A DNA stretch of 64,000 nt from Coturnix japonica (taxonomy: Eukaryota; Chordata; Aves; Galliformes; Phasianidae). The position numbers and the translations under genes are program-made. Positions 35,179 to 50,100 of this stretch are shown here, piece by piece. Where the stretch lies: assembly GCF_001577835.2 (NCBI RefSeq), contig NC_029519.1, positions 41,212,512 to 41,276,511 of the forward strand, read 5' to 3'. Positions within the stretch are counted from its first letter, which is position 1. Each line of letters opens with the position of its first letter. The notes beneath the pieces were generated by a model. The model searched no databases. It had not been told where the DNA came from and saw nothing but the letters and a program-made list of their open reading frames with translations.

Positions 35179-38100
35179 GTACTGAGAAGCATGAAGCTAA
35201 GAAAATGGTTAGAAAGGGGATAAAGCATGGGTTTGTGGGTAGCCTTTGGAGGGTGTCCCAACTGTGTGCTTGCAGGAGTACTAATCTGCTGTAGAAAAAA
35301 GAAACAGTTCAGTTTATTGGAGATGATGTCTCACTCTAGGTTTTGTGGGTTTTTTCCACACCTTTTTATTTTCAAAGCTTTCATCCTCATTTGGGAACCT
35401 TGACCCATTTGGGACAGGACAGCCTCTCCCACCCCTGCAGCTTCCCCAGCAGACTGCACCACAGAGCGTCGTTCTGCCCCTAAAGAAACCCCCCAAATGG
35501 ATCCGGCGACCTGTGGGAGCATCGTTCTCTGTGAGTAGGGACCGTGTCTGGGCACAGCTGGCCAGGCAGGAGGGAGATACAGGTAGTGGTGGCACCTGCA
35601 AAGCACATCTGAAACAGGGGAATTTGTCATTGTGTTCCACATCATGAGAGTGTGCCCTGTTTGCTGGGGTGACAGGAGATGCTCAAAACAGCATCTGGAC
35701 TGGGCATTTGGGACAGCATGCCAGCAAAAGCATGACAAAAATGCTTGGAGAAAGAAATGGGGAGGCATTGTGTTGCCCAGAGGCACTTCTTTCTGTTTTG
35801 GAATTGAGGGCTTTGCTTTTACTTGTGTAGTGTTTGCTTTGAATAAACAAATGTATTATTGGAAGGGACAAGTTGGGCAACTAGCTGAGATTTCAGTCCA
35901 GTTTGTAGGCATTATATGGCTCAGCGTGGAGAAAGATAACTAGGTATGCTCTGATGGAAGGTAGCAGGAGCCCCTGAAACAGCACACAGGCCTGGGCTCC
36001 TCTCTCATTGTAGGAGTTGCAGAGAAGCTGTATGACAGGCAGGCAAGGCCCTGCTTTTCATGAGAGCAGGGTCATTTGCTCTTCAGCTACCACCAGTGCC
36101 TTGCTTTCTGGACTCTGAGGCTGTTTCCCAAGAGAATTAATGAAGATTTTTAGGCAGACAGTCTACTTGAAATGGATTGCTGTGCCAAAGTACTGCCTTT
36201 GTTTTTATCAGTGTGTCTGCTTATTCGTCATCTCATCCACAAATTAAATGCAGCTTTTCTCCTCTCAAGTAGAAGCAATATTGCCTAGCCACTGATTGAT
36301 GTGTCATTTTATAACAGTTTATTTCCTTGTCCTGGTTTTCCAATTTGTCAGCCTCTTTCTTGGCCATAGTTTTTGTAATGCTCACTTTGGTCTGGCCTGT
36401 GTCAGTTGACTTTAAGCTATAAAATGAAATCGTATTCTAGGCACCATTTAATGTTGTTTTTTTTTTTCCTTTCCTTTCTGTTGGTTTTATTTCTTTCTAA
36501 ATTTCAATTCAATTCACTGCCGAAATTGTTTGAATTTGTAAACAGGCTGCTGTAAGTAGGGTACACATGATACTTGAGCATCTATTTAATGATGCATAGG
36601 GTTTTTTAGTGTGTTGTGGGCTAACCCTAGTAAGCCCCTGAACCTCGTTTACCTGCCCACTGGCTCTCTTACAGTTGGATTAGGTACAGAATCAGAAGGA
36701 TAAAAGTGAGAAAACTCATTAATTGAGATAAAGCCGGTTTAAATAGATAAAGCAAAAGCTGCATGTGGAAGCAAAGGAGGAAGGAATACGTTCACCCCTT
36801 CCTACTGGCATGCAGATGTTTAAGCATTGAAGAAGCAGGGCTTCATCATGCATAGTGGGTATTTGGTAAGAGAAATGCCATAACTCAAGATGTCCCCCCA
36901 TTTCCTCCACTCCTTGCTGGAGGGGGAGCTTGAGACACAGAATACTCTGATGTGGTGTAACTGTCATGTAGCAACAGTTAAAACAGGGGTGTGGTGTCAA
37001 CGCTATTTCAATCACCAGTCCAAAACATAGCACTGCATGGGCTGCAGTGAACAAAATTAACTGCTGCCACACCTTGTACAGCACTGTCATAGCACCAGAT
37101 ACTCACAGACCCATTTCTCAGGTCTCACACACACTTATCCAGCGAGCTGCTTTATTGCATGGGAATGTGGGGTGGTGATACAAGCTGATATTTGTTTGCT
37201 GAATGATCATTTATGTATCAAATGAAAACATGTGCGTGTGTTATGTATGCATAGTTTTTTCACACATATCCAAGTGCGTACTTGCATTTTTACATGCTCT
37301 GCTTGTGTCTTTATTCCAGTTTGGAGGCAAGCTGGTTACATTTGAGAATGCCAAGCCTCAACAGCAGCCAGGCATTGATCAGCAGCCGCAGCGTCACTAT
37401 GTCTATGTGAGTCAGGTCGTTACAGAGAAGGAGTTCCTGGCACGTTCAACACAGCTGCAGGAGGCTGTGCAGTCTGAAGGCTTTGTCAGCTACTGCCAGA
37501 AGAAAATCGATGTGGCCCAGGCTGACTTTGAGAGAAACGTGTGGGCCTTCTTAAAGGTAACAACTGAGAGCAGTCCAGGAGTTTTCATTAGCAGGGAAAG
37601 TCATTGCAATAAGGATTTCTTCTCCACATTATAGTGTTCTAGCAGAAGGGATGTTGGGAATGATGAGTGTGGACTCTGGTGCACGTAATCTCTTTTAGTA
37701 GGGTGGCCCAACAGAAAAATGAGGGTCCTTAGAGCCTGAGGTCTTCGTTGGCTTCATAGGTGACCATGAGAGCAACAAGGACTTGGAAGAGGCATCCTCT
37801 GTTTTTGTCATTCCCTTTCACTACATCTTTTAAGTGCTTCACTGTTTACTATGAACATTTAGAAGATCCCAAATGAAGCAGGTATGCACAGTTTACCTGC
37901 AATAATCAGACTGAAGTCTTGCCTACCTGCTCAGATGCTCAGTTCACTGAAGACCTTGTCGGGTTTTTTTTTTATTTGTTTTATTTTATTTTCCTTGATG
38001 CTTTCTTGTCAGTTGCTGGCTCTCACTGAGTATTTTTTCCAATTAAGTGAAAAGTCAGTGGGTGAGTGTATGGAAATCATGCATTGCAATCTAGTCTTCT

Positions 38101-41100
38101 TTTTTTGAAGGTGAACTTTGAAGAGGATTCACGTTCTAAATATCTTGAGCTGCTGGGATACAGGAATGATGATCTGAGGAATAAGGTAAGCGTGCCTGAG
38201 AGCTGTGCTTGTGTTAAATACTTTGCTGATGGATTTATCTGCCAAGTACAGCCTTGTATAACCAAGGTATTCATTTATGTGTGGGATATTGTAAGAGCCA
38301 TTAGTGATAGCCACAGGCTATTCCAGCACAATAAACTTCTTTCTACAATGCTGTTTTCAGTGTGTTTCTCAGCAGGTAGCATTTGTCAGCGCCTGAACTT
38401 TCCTAATAGCTTGTAGGTACAAGTGTTAGCAGTGCTGCAGGATCTTCTGTACAAACATGGCAGACTCGAGTATTTGTGTTATTTGTGGAATTCCTTTGTA
38501 TCAGAGAGGACTGAATATCTTGAGTAATTTTGGAATTCTTACAGCAATCGCAATTTGCTTTAGGCATTTTGTTAGTTAAGCCATCTTGGAATACAGCTCT
38601 ACAATGGGAACTTCAAAGCAGCCAACAGACTTCACAGTCTAATCTACATCTGAGCTTCCCATGCTGATGAGAAATTTTTGCCCATCCAGAAGCTTTGATA
38701 TCTGGTACAATTTGTTCATGTGACTTGATTGAAGATACACCCTTATTTTGTATCACCGCTGAATCTGATCTGTTCTTAGGCTTTTTGATTCAGGAACTCA
38801 TAAGCCATGAGTGTCCGACTTTTTGTCTTACCTGGGCCATATTGAGTGTAGAGGAAGTTGTCTTGAGCTGCATGTAAAACATATAATACAGTTAAATATA
38901 TAGGAGCAGAAAATTTTCATCAAGAATATGAAGCCAGCAGGTCAGACAGGTATGCTGTAAGCATTCTGACAAGCCTAGAATAGTCATTTTTTGTGTGGGA
39001 TGTCACTCATAATTAAGATAAAAGAAAACCGAGATCACACACGGCTACATTTGGAAAGGCAAAGTCTGAATTATCAGGAAGCAATTTCTACTTCTTGGAA
39101 ATGGAGGTGGAAGAACATTCTTAGCTTGGTGGTGTGATGCTGCACATTGTGACTCTTAGCTGCTTGCAGTGCTGAGCTCAGGAACTTGTCAAATGCTTTC
39201 CCAGTTGTGATGGAATGGTTTTGAATGTCTGATTTATTGCTATTGTGTCAAGCTAACATTTTGTTTTGAAAGCGTCTCCATAAAAATGACACTGTTTACC
39301 AATTAAATGCTAAACTTAGGATTATAGACAATGTTTTTGCTGGCAGTTTGTCCTTGAATCTAAACTTTTTCATTTATCATTTGTCTTACACATATGATCA
39401 GAAATGGAAGAAAACAAAACACAAGAAAACAGCTCCAACTAATATATCTTCTGCCTATATTTTAAATTCCGTTCATTACATTTCATGCAGTTTTAAGGGC
39501 CCCAGAATGAATCCGGAGTCATGATTTGTCTTGGCAAGTGGTAAAAGCTGGGAATTTGAACTCTGATGTACATTGGAAAGTCCTACCACAAGGCCACGTG
39601 CCTGCTGTGTCTGGAAACTGCTTTCAAACCAGTTTGTTGCTCCAGCAAGATTGTTACTGCTACGTTATTCCCTCATCAGGGCACACAGAGGGTTTCTTCT
39701 TGTATGCTCTGATATTATTTTTATTAGTGTGGTTTCCAGCAGCCCTAGTGAGGTTTGAGGCCCTCAGGTTAACAATAAAAGATTTAAAGGCACAGAGCAG
39801 CTCTTGTTTCCATCAGAGATTGGGGTGCACAGGGCTTAGTTGTAATTCCATCACCAGACTGAGAAAATGGCTCTAACTTCATGTTAACTGTTTTGCAAGC
39901 AGCATACCAGCTACATTTATTAGTTGTGCAGTCTGAGAGTAGTCTGTCTCTAAAGGAAAAGGGCACTTCCTTAACAAATCTTGGTTCTTTTCAGATTACA
40001 TCAGCTCTGAATCTGAATAAAGAGTGTTGTGCAGATGGCGAACTGGGAGAGGTAAGCAAATGAATGCACATTCAACTCCACACATAGTATTAGAGTGCCC
40101 CAGAATAAGTCGGTTTCAATCCAGAGCATGATGAGTGGCTGCATTCAATAGGATGAACATCTCTGTTTAGAGAAAACAGGACTACTATTTTCCCCTCATT
40201 TCCCCTTGTTTTTTAGCAGCAGGCTGTCAGTCCCAAGATATCAATTCCCAAGTCTCAGATATCCTTCCCTCTTGCTCTTTTGCTACCTATGTGTAGCCTT
40301 CTGTTGCAAAGTATGTTCCTGTGAAGTTGGGCAGAGCTTTGCCTGCCTGCCAGCTGGTGTCAAGAGCAACACAGGCTTTAGAGGTAAAAACAAACAAACA
40401 GACTTGGGAATGTGCATCTGTAATGCTTTCCTGACTGACTAACTCAAAGGATGCTGGTGTTGCTTGTGCTCTACACAATCTGGATGTCACGTGTAGCTGC
40501 CTAATGGTGGGGGGAAAAAAAAGGCTACACATTCTTAAGCAACTAAGCTGAGAAGTTTTACCATGCAATAGCAAAAAGCAAGGAGATAGAGGGTTTCTGC
40601 CATGTTCATTGTATTTGCGCATATACTGTCAATTCGTTTCTCTGCTTTGCAGACTGGCTCTGACTATGATGAGAAGTTGGCTATTCTCTGCAGTGCAAAT
40701 TACTTCTTTCTTTCTCTTGTCTGGCTTTCTCCTTTATTGTGACATCTTCTCTTTGCTTAAGGCTCCCACAGAATCTGATGTGCCTTTACTGAACAAAGGG
40801 GATGAAGGCCAGACTGCAGAGGAGCATTTCTTGGGAGAGGTATCTATTATCCTCTAGACTAACCCTGTTGACCTCCTGTGTATTTACTTTGTTACTCTTA
40901 AGAACATTTCATCTTTTTGCCTTTTTTCCTGCTATTATCTGTGGATGTACAAGTGTTATTGAGAATGAATAATGTGTGGGCTCTTGTTAAGTTCCATGGG
41001 GTTTTCTTATCAGTCTTGGCCAACACTAGAATAGATTTTGGTGGCATTGAAGGACAAGTTCATTTTGTAACAGTCCAGTTGGCACCAGAGCCAAGGACTT

Positions 41101-44100
41101 CCATCCACTCTCATTTTTCACTCTGACATTTACCTAACACGTACTAAATGATCTCCTACCACAACTCTAATTGAATTTCTCTTTTAATGCCTTTCCTAAC
41201 CGCTTTCTTCTCTCCCTCGGGTTAATAATTACCAAGCAGTCGGCTTATTACTGCTCTGATTCTAGATAGAACCTTTTGCAGTGATGTAGCTGTGATGGTG
41301 GGAATATCAGTTCTCAGCATCACTCTCACTGGCATCCCAGTGCCAGCCCGTTTGCACCTGAAGGGATAAAGTGCAGCCTTGGTAGCACTGTGGGAGACTG
41401 TTACTGCTGGGGGCTGGAAGTGAAAGAGAAGGGAGGATATATCTGATCTTCTGGTGGTTGTTTTGCCTTGGGGGGTTTGTGTGATTGTGGGCCTTGGGTA
41501 CACCTGTACAAAGCAGTACCCAAGAGCTGGGTGGTATTTGTGGTTGGTGGGTGGGCTGGTGCACTTCTGCTTGCATAAGCCTTTGATGACAGTAGATCTG
41601 GTTGTTTCAGTGTTATTCCTCCCCCCAGCCTGGCATCTGTTGTAGGAAAAAACAAGACCAAACCAAGAGTGCTTGTATAATGGCACATTTACACACACTG
41701 TAAGTCTTTGATAAATCTAGGATTTTCTCAGTGACTTTGTGCAGTCACTAGAGGAAGCTGATGCTCTTCTGAGTGAATGACCCTTTAGATGACTGGCAGT
41801 CTGGAGGTCTGCCTTACCTTATAGTGCAAGAGCTGGGTTTTTAAGGCTATGTGTGTGTATTCCAAATGTATATGTGATCTCAAAAATTTTGCTCTTCCTT
41901 TCCATTAGAGGGCCAAGGACAACAAACAAGAAACTGAAGACTTGGGATCTGCAAGGAAGACTTTTAATATCTCTGTCAGTGGAGGTATAAATATATATTT
42001 ATATATATAAATTTATATTTAATTACATAGGGATCATACCTTTCCTACATCAGATTACTTTGCAGATAAGGTTATGGCAGAACTGGATGGAATCACCAGC
42101 TGTTGCTTTTTTAATTCATTTTATACCATCATTTGAAAATGAACTGCTCTCTTGCAGATGTGGATGGTTTGATTACCCAGGCTTTGCTGACTGGTAACTT
42201 TGAGAGCGCCGTAGATCTCTGCTTGCACGATAATCGCATGGCTGATGCCATTATCTTGGCCATCGCTGGTGGACAAGAGCTGCTTTCTAGGACACAGGAA
42301 AAGTACTTTTCTAAGATACAGAGCAAAATCACCAGGGTATGTATTTCTGCTAAGAGCCAACAGGCACATAGGCTTTTGGCAACCTCTTTTTCACCTTATA
42401 AGTTTTCTTGCCTTTTTCATAGGTCAGAGGTAAGCTGGTAAACATTCAAGTCTTCTACACAATCTCAGAGCACAAGTATTTATTGTGTTTTAATACAGCT
42501 TATTGGTAAGGAAAGAAGAGGCACAGTACCTGGATAGTGCTTTCCTAGAGCAGGGCTGACTGCTGCCAAGTATGGTCGTTTTAGGAGTTTGGGCACCCGG
42601 CCTCACAGGCTGCAGCCCAGAGGTAGAATTTTGTTGGTCACCATCTGTGATCCAGTTTCAGACAGGAATAGTTGGCATTTTTAGTAGCGGATGAATGAAA
42701 AGAGGAAAAATCTCTGCAGGTTTTCTCTGCCCGTTTAGTATTTTCCCGTGGTTGGCCTAAACTAAGGAGAGCTTTGTAGTGGATGGTGGATGTGTTCTTT
42801 ACTGCAGTTCATCCTATGGAGAAAAATGTTTTCATGGAGAGTTGAGCTGTTATCTGTGCTAAGAAGTGAGTGTTGACCTTGCAGTTGTTTATAGTTGTTG
42901 TTCAGGTGTTTGTTTCTTTTCCGGTCCCAAATGTCATGCCTACTGTTTGTTCAGCTGTTTCTGAGCTGAAACTCTTGGCATGACAGGGGCTTTGTTCACT
43001 AAATAGCAGCACAGCTGCCAAGTCTGCCTTTTGTGAGAAGCAGAATCGCTGGAAACAAAGTTTCTGATGAAAGAAACCGAAATTTTGCTTTTGGTAATTG
43101 TGAAGAGATGACTCGAGTACATGTGTGAAGGGTAGGGGCACTAGAGCCAGCTCAGGGTATTGCTGCTAATTGGCTTCTTGCTTTGAGCAGGGCCCTCAAC
43201 TGCCTCTCGCTTGACACTGAGAGCTTAAAGCTGAATAAAACAGTGAACTTCACAAAAAAATGCTTCTTGCTGGGCTTTGTGTAGAAGGTCTGTGACTCAA
43301 TATTTGGCATAATGCATCTTCAGCTACAAAACCAGTGCTGAAGAAAGACCATCTGCAGCAATCCCAGCTTGCAGAGATGTCTGTATTTTGTTGCACATTC
43401 TCTAGTAAGAGTAATTGGCCTGTGGTACCTGAGCTTGTTCTGTGATTTTTCAGTGGGCCCCTTTGAGAATAAAGTTGACTCTTGTGGAGCTTTTGACTTG
43501 CAGTACCACACCTGCCACAGCCCTGGTTACACTTGAATATTCAAATTGTACTGTATCAAAAGAAATCCTACCAAAATCTTAACTGTGGTCTTTTCTTCGG
43601 CTCCAGCTCATCACTGCAGTTGTAACAAAGAACTGGAAGGAGATTGTGCAGTCTTGTGATCTACAGAATTGGAGAGAGGCTTTGGCTGCTGTGCTCACTT
43701 ATGCCAGGCCAGATGAGTTTGCAGCCCTTTGCGGTAAGGAAGCTTTGCAGACTGGATGATATTTATCCCGCTTACTACAAAACTCTCCATTTGCACTGTT
43801 GTTGTCCTTCAGGTAAAATGCCATAATGCAAGGTGGGATCTGCAAGGTGGTTAACCAGCATTGTCTTGACTAATGTTTTCCTTAGATCTCCTGGGTAACA
43901 GACTGGAGAGTGAGGGGGACAGCTTGCTGCGGACACAGGCTTGTCTCTGCTACATTTGCGCTGGCAATGTGGAAAAGCTTGTTTCCTGCTGGAGCAAAGT
44001 TCAGGATGGAAACAGCCCCTTGTCTCTTCAGGTCAGTACGTCCATGACAAAGGAAGTTGGAAGTAATGCATGGGGATCATATGGCACTTAAATCAAATGG

Positions 44101-47100
44101 CTGAGGGTAGAGCTTTGTTGATAGGATCATAACTGTTGGAAAAGACCTGTAAGATGATCTATTCTGACCCCATCCCCACCATGCCCACTAACCATGACCC
44201 TCAGTGCCACATCTCCACACTTCTTGAACACCTCCAGGGGTGGTGACTGTACCGCCTCCCTGGAGACAATAGCTGTGTGTATATCAAGATGCAAACGTTT
44301 TGATTCTGGAATGGGTACTTTTAGCAGAAATAACTTGTAATATGATATCAGAAAATGTGTTGTGAAACAAAATAGCCCCAAGGTCTACTCCATTGTTGGT
44401 GGTCACACTAATATACTTCCTGTGTAGAGGGCCCATAGGTAGCTGTAGCACTAAGTGTTTTTATAAAGAAGTGACTTTGAGTGTTCACATATTTTGTGAT
44501 AGATGCACTTTGGACGTTTCTGCTTTTGGAATAGATCACTTAGACATTACGGAGGAGGAATCTAATAAATGATTTAAATTGCAAGAGAAGCTGTGGGAAG
44601 GTTCATATGAGTGTTTTCTCCAGGGGTTTGCATGTATGAGGTTTGGTTTCCGGCAGCGAGAGATCATATATAGCAAATATCTTGGGGGAATAGGAGGATT
44701 GATGACAGTGAGATGAAGCAGTTATTGAATAATTTATTTTATGGTATAATCTTAGTTTCTTCCATCTGTTCAGGGCCTTTGAAGGACAAGTTTGTGAGAG
44801 AACTCAAAGTAATGCTGCCTGGCCATACCCCTCTCTATCTTTAGAAGATTGAAGGAAATGGAATAATTTGAAATTTTACTTGATTTTTCTTTTTCTGCAC
44901 TTGCAACTTTTTGGAAGTGTCCTACACATCCAAAGCAAGATTTAAAAGAGGGTTTGAACGTTGATGTTGGTAAATTAATGTTTGCAGCACCTTCTAATGT
45001 AATGCAGAAGTTTGGGCTTCTCACTGAATGAGAGGGGTTCTGCAGGGTTGCTGAGGAGCACGTTAGCCAGGACCTCCTTCCCCCTGCTCTTCTCATTTCC
45101 CTGTTTTCTTTGACCCGTTCTTCTAGGATTTAATAGAGAAGGTGGTGATCCTACGCAAGGCTGTACAGCTCACCCAGGCTGTGGACCCTAATGCTGTGGG
45201 GGCCCTTTTGGCTGAGAAGATGAGTCAGTACGCCAACCTCCTGGCTGCTCAGGGCAGTATCGCTGCGGCTCTGACCTTCCTGCCTGCAAACACTGACCAG
45301 GTACGTGGCCTTCAGGCTTGATGCTCCCTCTCTGTTAATAGGCCAGCTTTAAGCAAAGATGTCAGTGTAGTGCAGTTATCATTGGAAAAGCTGCTCAGGA
45401 TGTGCTGGTGCTTTTCCCCCTTGGTGTGTTGACCTTGCTGAACTGGCAGAAGTACATGACCTTGTTCAACTATGTATTTTCTCAGTTGTCATTGCAGACG
45501 GTGTCTGCTGGCAAGGCTGTTTTTGTTGTTGTAAGCCAGCCATGTTTCTTCTGCAAGAAGGACTTGAGTCAAATAAAGCAGATCAGGCTTCTGAGACACA
45601 AACTTGTTGGTGTGTGGCTGGTAAATCACTTGCTGGGATTCACTGGGTGGCAGTCAGTGCACTCAACCTTCCTTTGCTGTCTTTTTTGCAGCCAAACATT
45701 GTGCTGTTACGGGACAGGCTTTGCAGAGCCCAAGGGGAGTTGCCAGCAGGACAGGAGGCCATCAAGGCACCATATGAGAGACAGCCCATGCCCAAGGATC
45801 GAGCTGGCCCTGTGGCGGGACAGGTGCCAGGACCTCAGAATTCAGCACAGCAGTACTACCAACAGGTAAATTGATTGTGGTATTCAGTGCAAGACATCAC
45901 ATGCTTGGGTTCTGGAAAATGATGGCAAGAGCACTTTGTTTTCCTTTCTTCTGGTCCAAGCTGGGGTTCTAATATGTACCCAGAAAGCACCTTGGGATAA
46001 TCATTTGTGCTGCTCTTCAATCAGTAGAGATGATTTGTTCCTTGCCTGGAAACGTCTCTTACACCTTGCCAAGCAGCCCATGGTTGAATATCAGGTTGAA
46101 AGCCTCTCAGCTAACTGCAAGCATAGCATAGGTAGCACGGACAGCAGGTGGGGCAATAGAACAGAACTGGACATGAGCTGTGCCAGAAGGGAAAGACCTG
46201 GTGAGTATGGGACTAAGGGAGCTATGAAGACAGGAAGAGGAGAACCAAGGAGACCCGAGATGGATGTTCTGCTTTTAGCTTCTGGGCTGAGGATGGCATT
46301 GCACTGAACTACAAGGTAGGATGTCAGCCACTGCCAGAGTGCAGTGCAGTGGGCAGCTCTGGTTGTGTGAATGCTGAAAGTATCTCAGCACAATGCTAGA
46401 GCTGGCCTTCCTATGCAGGAGAGGTCTCCCAGTGCTGCCCTTCAAATATTCTGCCTGTCAGAATAGTGGGATCAAGGTGGAAGAAGGGCTGAAGAGCAAT
46501 GGGGAGCTGGGCTTTGCTGTGTCCCTCTTTATGTCAATGGTTGTGGGTCCCTTTGCCTTTTTTTTGAGGCTGTTAACAAGTCAGCATTCAGAAGGGACAA
46601 AGCCTTTATCCCATTCATACAGCATTACCTCACTAATGCAATTACACCTGACTTCGTTTGCATCATTGCCAATAATTAATTCAGCTATTCTTTCTTGTAT
46701 GTCTGACCTTCCTCCTTGTAAAAAGCAAGATGCTATGTTTGGCTGTGGAAAGCAGCATGTTACCTCTAGATGGCGTGAGTTTAGCAATGATTTTCAAAAC
46801 ACTGTTCCCATTTCTCCTATGACCTCGGGAAAGCTATGATTAAAGAAAGCCCTGCAGGTGATTGAAAGCCAGGAGTATCACAAGCCCCAGGAGCACACTG
46901 TGAGTGAGTTGCTCTCAGTGCTCTTGGTCTCCATAGGAGCTCATGCCAAGCATGAGCTACAGCAGGGACTTCAAGCAGGCAGGGCCGTGTCAGAAAGGTG
47001 CCCAGTGGTACTTTGGTGAAGCAGAACAGAAAGAAATGACATTTAAAATCCTATCCTTTTTTTTTTTTTCCTTTTTGCTTTTAAGAAAGCAGGTTTGTTG

Positions 47101-50100
47101 GCTGGTAATGTTTTGAGGCAGCATTTCCTTGATTGTCCCAAAAACTTGATGCAGACCTTCACAGTGACTGTCATGCTGCCATCAGCCATACTAGTGTGAC
47201 ACTGTGCAGAGCTGAAGACTTGCTGGAGTTGTCTAAGCTTTCCTTCTGCCTGTGCTCAGGGAGGAAGGGCATTGAGATAGATGTTTGTGCCTATGCATGA
47301 GCTTAGTTCAGATATTAACCTCTTATTGCTTCTGAAGCTCAACGTAATTTGTATTACATGAAGCAGCATATTTGAGTTTAACCCAGGACTTGTGATTTCC
47401 AGCAGCAGTTGGTGGTGCTGAGGTGCTGTGCAGCACCCTGAGGGGAGCCTCTGCAAAAGCAAACTGATAACATTAGTTCTGTGAAGCCCTTTTTGTGGCA
47501 GACCTGGCTTGCTGGCACGTGTAACATTGCACTCACTCCACAGGCTGTTGAAGCTGCCTCTTCTCTGTGCTTAATCCTCACTCTGTGATTCACTTCAGTG
47601 CACAATGATTTTGGCTGTGTTGAATGCACTTTTCCTCCTTCCTGTGATTTTTTTTTTGGCTGTGTTGGAGGTGCCGGCATGCAAAACTTTCTCTGTTCAC
47701 TTTTTTGCATCTTGTTTTGTAAAATCCTTTAGACTTTTTTATTGCTTTGTTTTCCATGATTGGTATTTCTTTGTTCAATTCAGGTTAGAATTGCCCCTAC
47801 TGTCACTACCTGGAGTAACAAAACTCCCACTGCCCTTCCCAGCCATCCTCCTGCAGGCTGTCCCTCTGACACACAGGTATAACCTTCATTATTCTCTCCG
47901 AGCCCCCGCTCCACCCTGATAAGTCCCCTGGTGCCGTCTGTGCACCTGACACAGTCTGGTGTGGATAGGTAGAAGGAGCAGAAGCTTCCACATGTGCTCA
48001 GGTTTTGCTCCTCTGCATCCTTTGTTACGTTTTTTTAATGTATTTTTCACCTTTGCGGAAACAATTGGCTCCAGAAAGTTTTGTGTAGGAGTTTGATGTG
48101 ACCTGAGACCGGTCCTTAGGATGTTTCAAGCATGATGTTTTTCTTTCCCCTCTTTCCCCTGGATATCAGAAGCATCAGAGTTAATACTTAGTCTTTTAGT
48201 TAAAGGTGCTTGCACCTGTGCTGCTGTTGGCTCTAAAAAGGAAGGTAACTTCAGGCCACTAAATGCCAACTGGTCATTTTTTTGTGGGTCTGCTCTGGTG
48301 CTGTGTTACCATCACCAACGAAATCCTACTTCTCTCCACTTCTTTTCCTGCTATCTTTTTTCACAGGGAGACAAGCCACCTCCTCCAGGCTTTATCATGC
48401 CAGGTGCCGTTAACCCCAGCGCACCACCACAGCAAGGCACATCTCCAAACTACAGCATGTACTCCCAAGCAGGCACCCGGCCAGCGTACCCACAGAGTGA
48501 GTAGCTTCATCTCCTTTTCCTCCCACCCTCTGGAGCAGACAGTGGTAAAGGGGTGTCCCCATTTCACTATCAGCTCACTCCTTGGGGTTCGGGGAATTCC
48601 AAGCCAGTCTGACACTCCTGAAGTAACATATGAGGAACACTGCTTTTTCATGGTCCCATACGTGAGACACTGTCAGATGCTGTCTTCTCTGCTGAAGTAT
48701 CTGTATGCAGCTCTTAAGCTTTAAAGAGACCCTTCTTGGCCACCAGCCCTCCCGTAGGTGTACTGGGGCCAGAGACTTGGGGATGAGTCTTAGAGAAGCA
48801 GCACTGGGCTCCCCAAGAGGGATCCACTCATATCTACTGGTGGCTGGGACAGTCTCACTGGGGTTGCGGGGGGCAAGGACCTTCTGGCTTTCTGCTCCCC
48901 TGAGCAGGCTGAGGTTTTAAGCAGAGATTCTCAGGTGACTGACAGTGTTTTGGAAGCTGAGATGAGGCTGTGCAGGTAAGTGGTGTGAAGGGAAAAGGGC
49001 AGGAAGCAGAGGAAGCTTGTTCGTGCGTTCTGAACTTACTGACTGAATCTCTTCTTTCTGTTTGTAGCGTATCAGACCACACAGCAGTACTCTTTTGGAA
49101 CGGGGGAAACAGCGCTGTATCAGCCCCAGCAGCCTGTTGCTGCCCCCGCTTCAGCCTCTTACCCAAACCCTGCCTCTAACACCAACCCTCCCTACCTGCC
49201 CGCTGCCCACCCTGTGCCCTCCCCGCTGTACCCTGGGCAGCCTCAGCCCTCCCCAACGAGCCTGAACCCTGCCTCTTCCTTCCCCCTTCCTCCTTCTGGC
49301 GCATCCTTTCAGCATGGCAGGCCAGGACTTCCAGCAACTTCTGTGGCTTATGCGTTACCTACTGGACCAACAGGTACTCTGCCTGCAGCCAGTGACCTTC
49401 CTGCATCCCAGAGAACAGGTCTGCGCTTGGATGGGGGGGGCATGTAGGGTGGGGGGAGGGTTTGGCTTGATTTCTCACTTAAACCTCGCTTACTATTTGT
49501 GCACGCTTCATGGTGAGTGCTCTGTGTTTTCTTGGGCCAGCTCAAGGCACTTCTGAAACACTTCCCTACACACAGCTCTTCATTTGCCCAAGACATGATG
49601 CTGTGGCATCACTTCATGAGTCTGTCGTGTACAGTGGATGAATGGTGGCACAACAATAATCTGTTGAGGCTGACAGCAACACCCGCTATGTGGCTGCGGA
49701 GCAAAATAAATTCATCAGTGTGCCCCTGCTTTGTGAGCAATGGGTCAAGCTCAAGATTGGCAGCATATTAAATTCAGTTTGCATTTGCAGTGGCATTGGC
49801 TCACGTTGACTATTTTTTCCCTAGTCACTTAGTGCAGCGGGTTTTACTGTAGCTGTGTATGCCTTAAAAGGTAATCAGAAGTGATGCAGAAGTGCTTTTA
49901 GGTGGCCTCTTTCCTGAATGCTAATCAGAAGCATGTGTGGCTGTGCTGTAGGAGCATGTTTGAGCAGGCATGGTGAGAGCATGCACCCAGCTGAGGACTG
50001 ATGCCTGCTGGCAGCACCTGTGACTGCCTGAATGTATTTGTGCTTTCTGAGGGCTAACAAAGCTGTCTCCGGGCTGGCAGCTTGTGAAGTTGCAGCTTTG

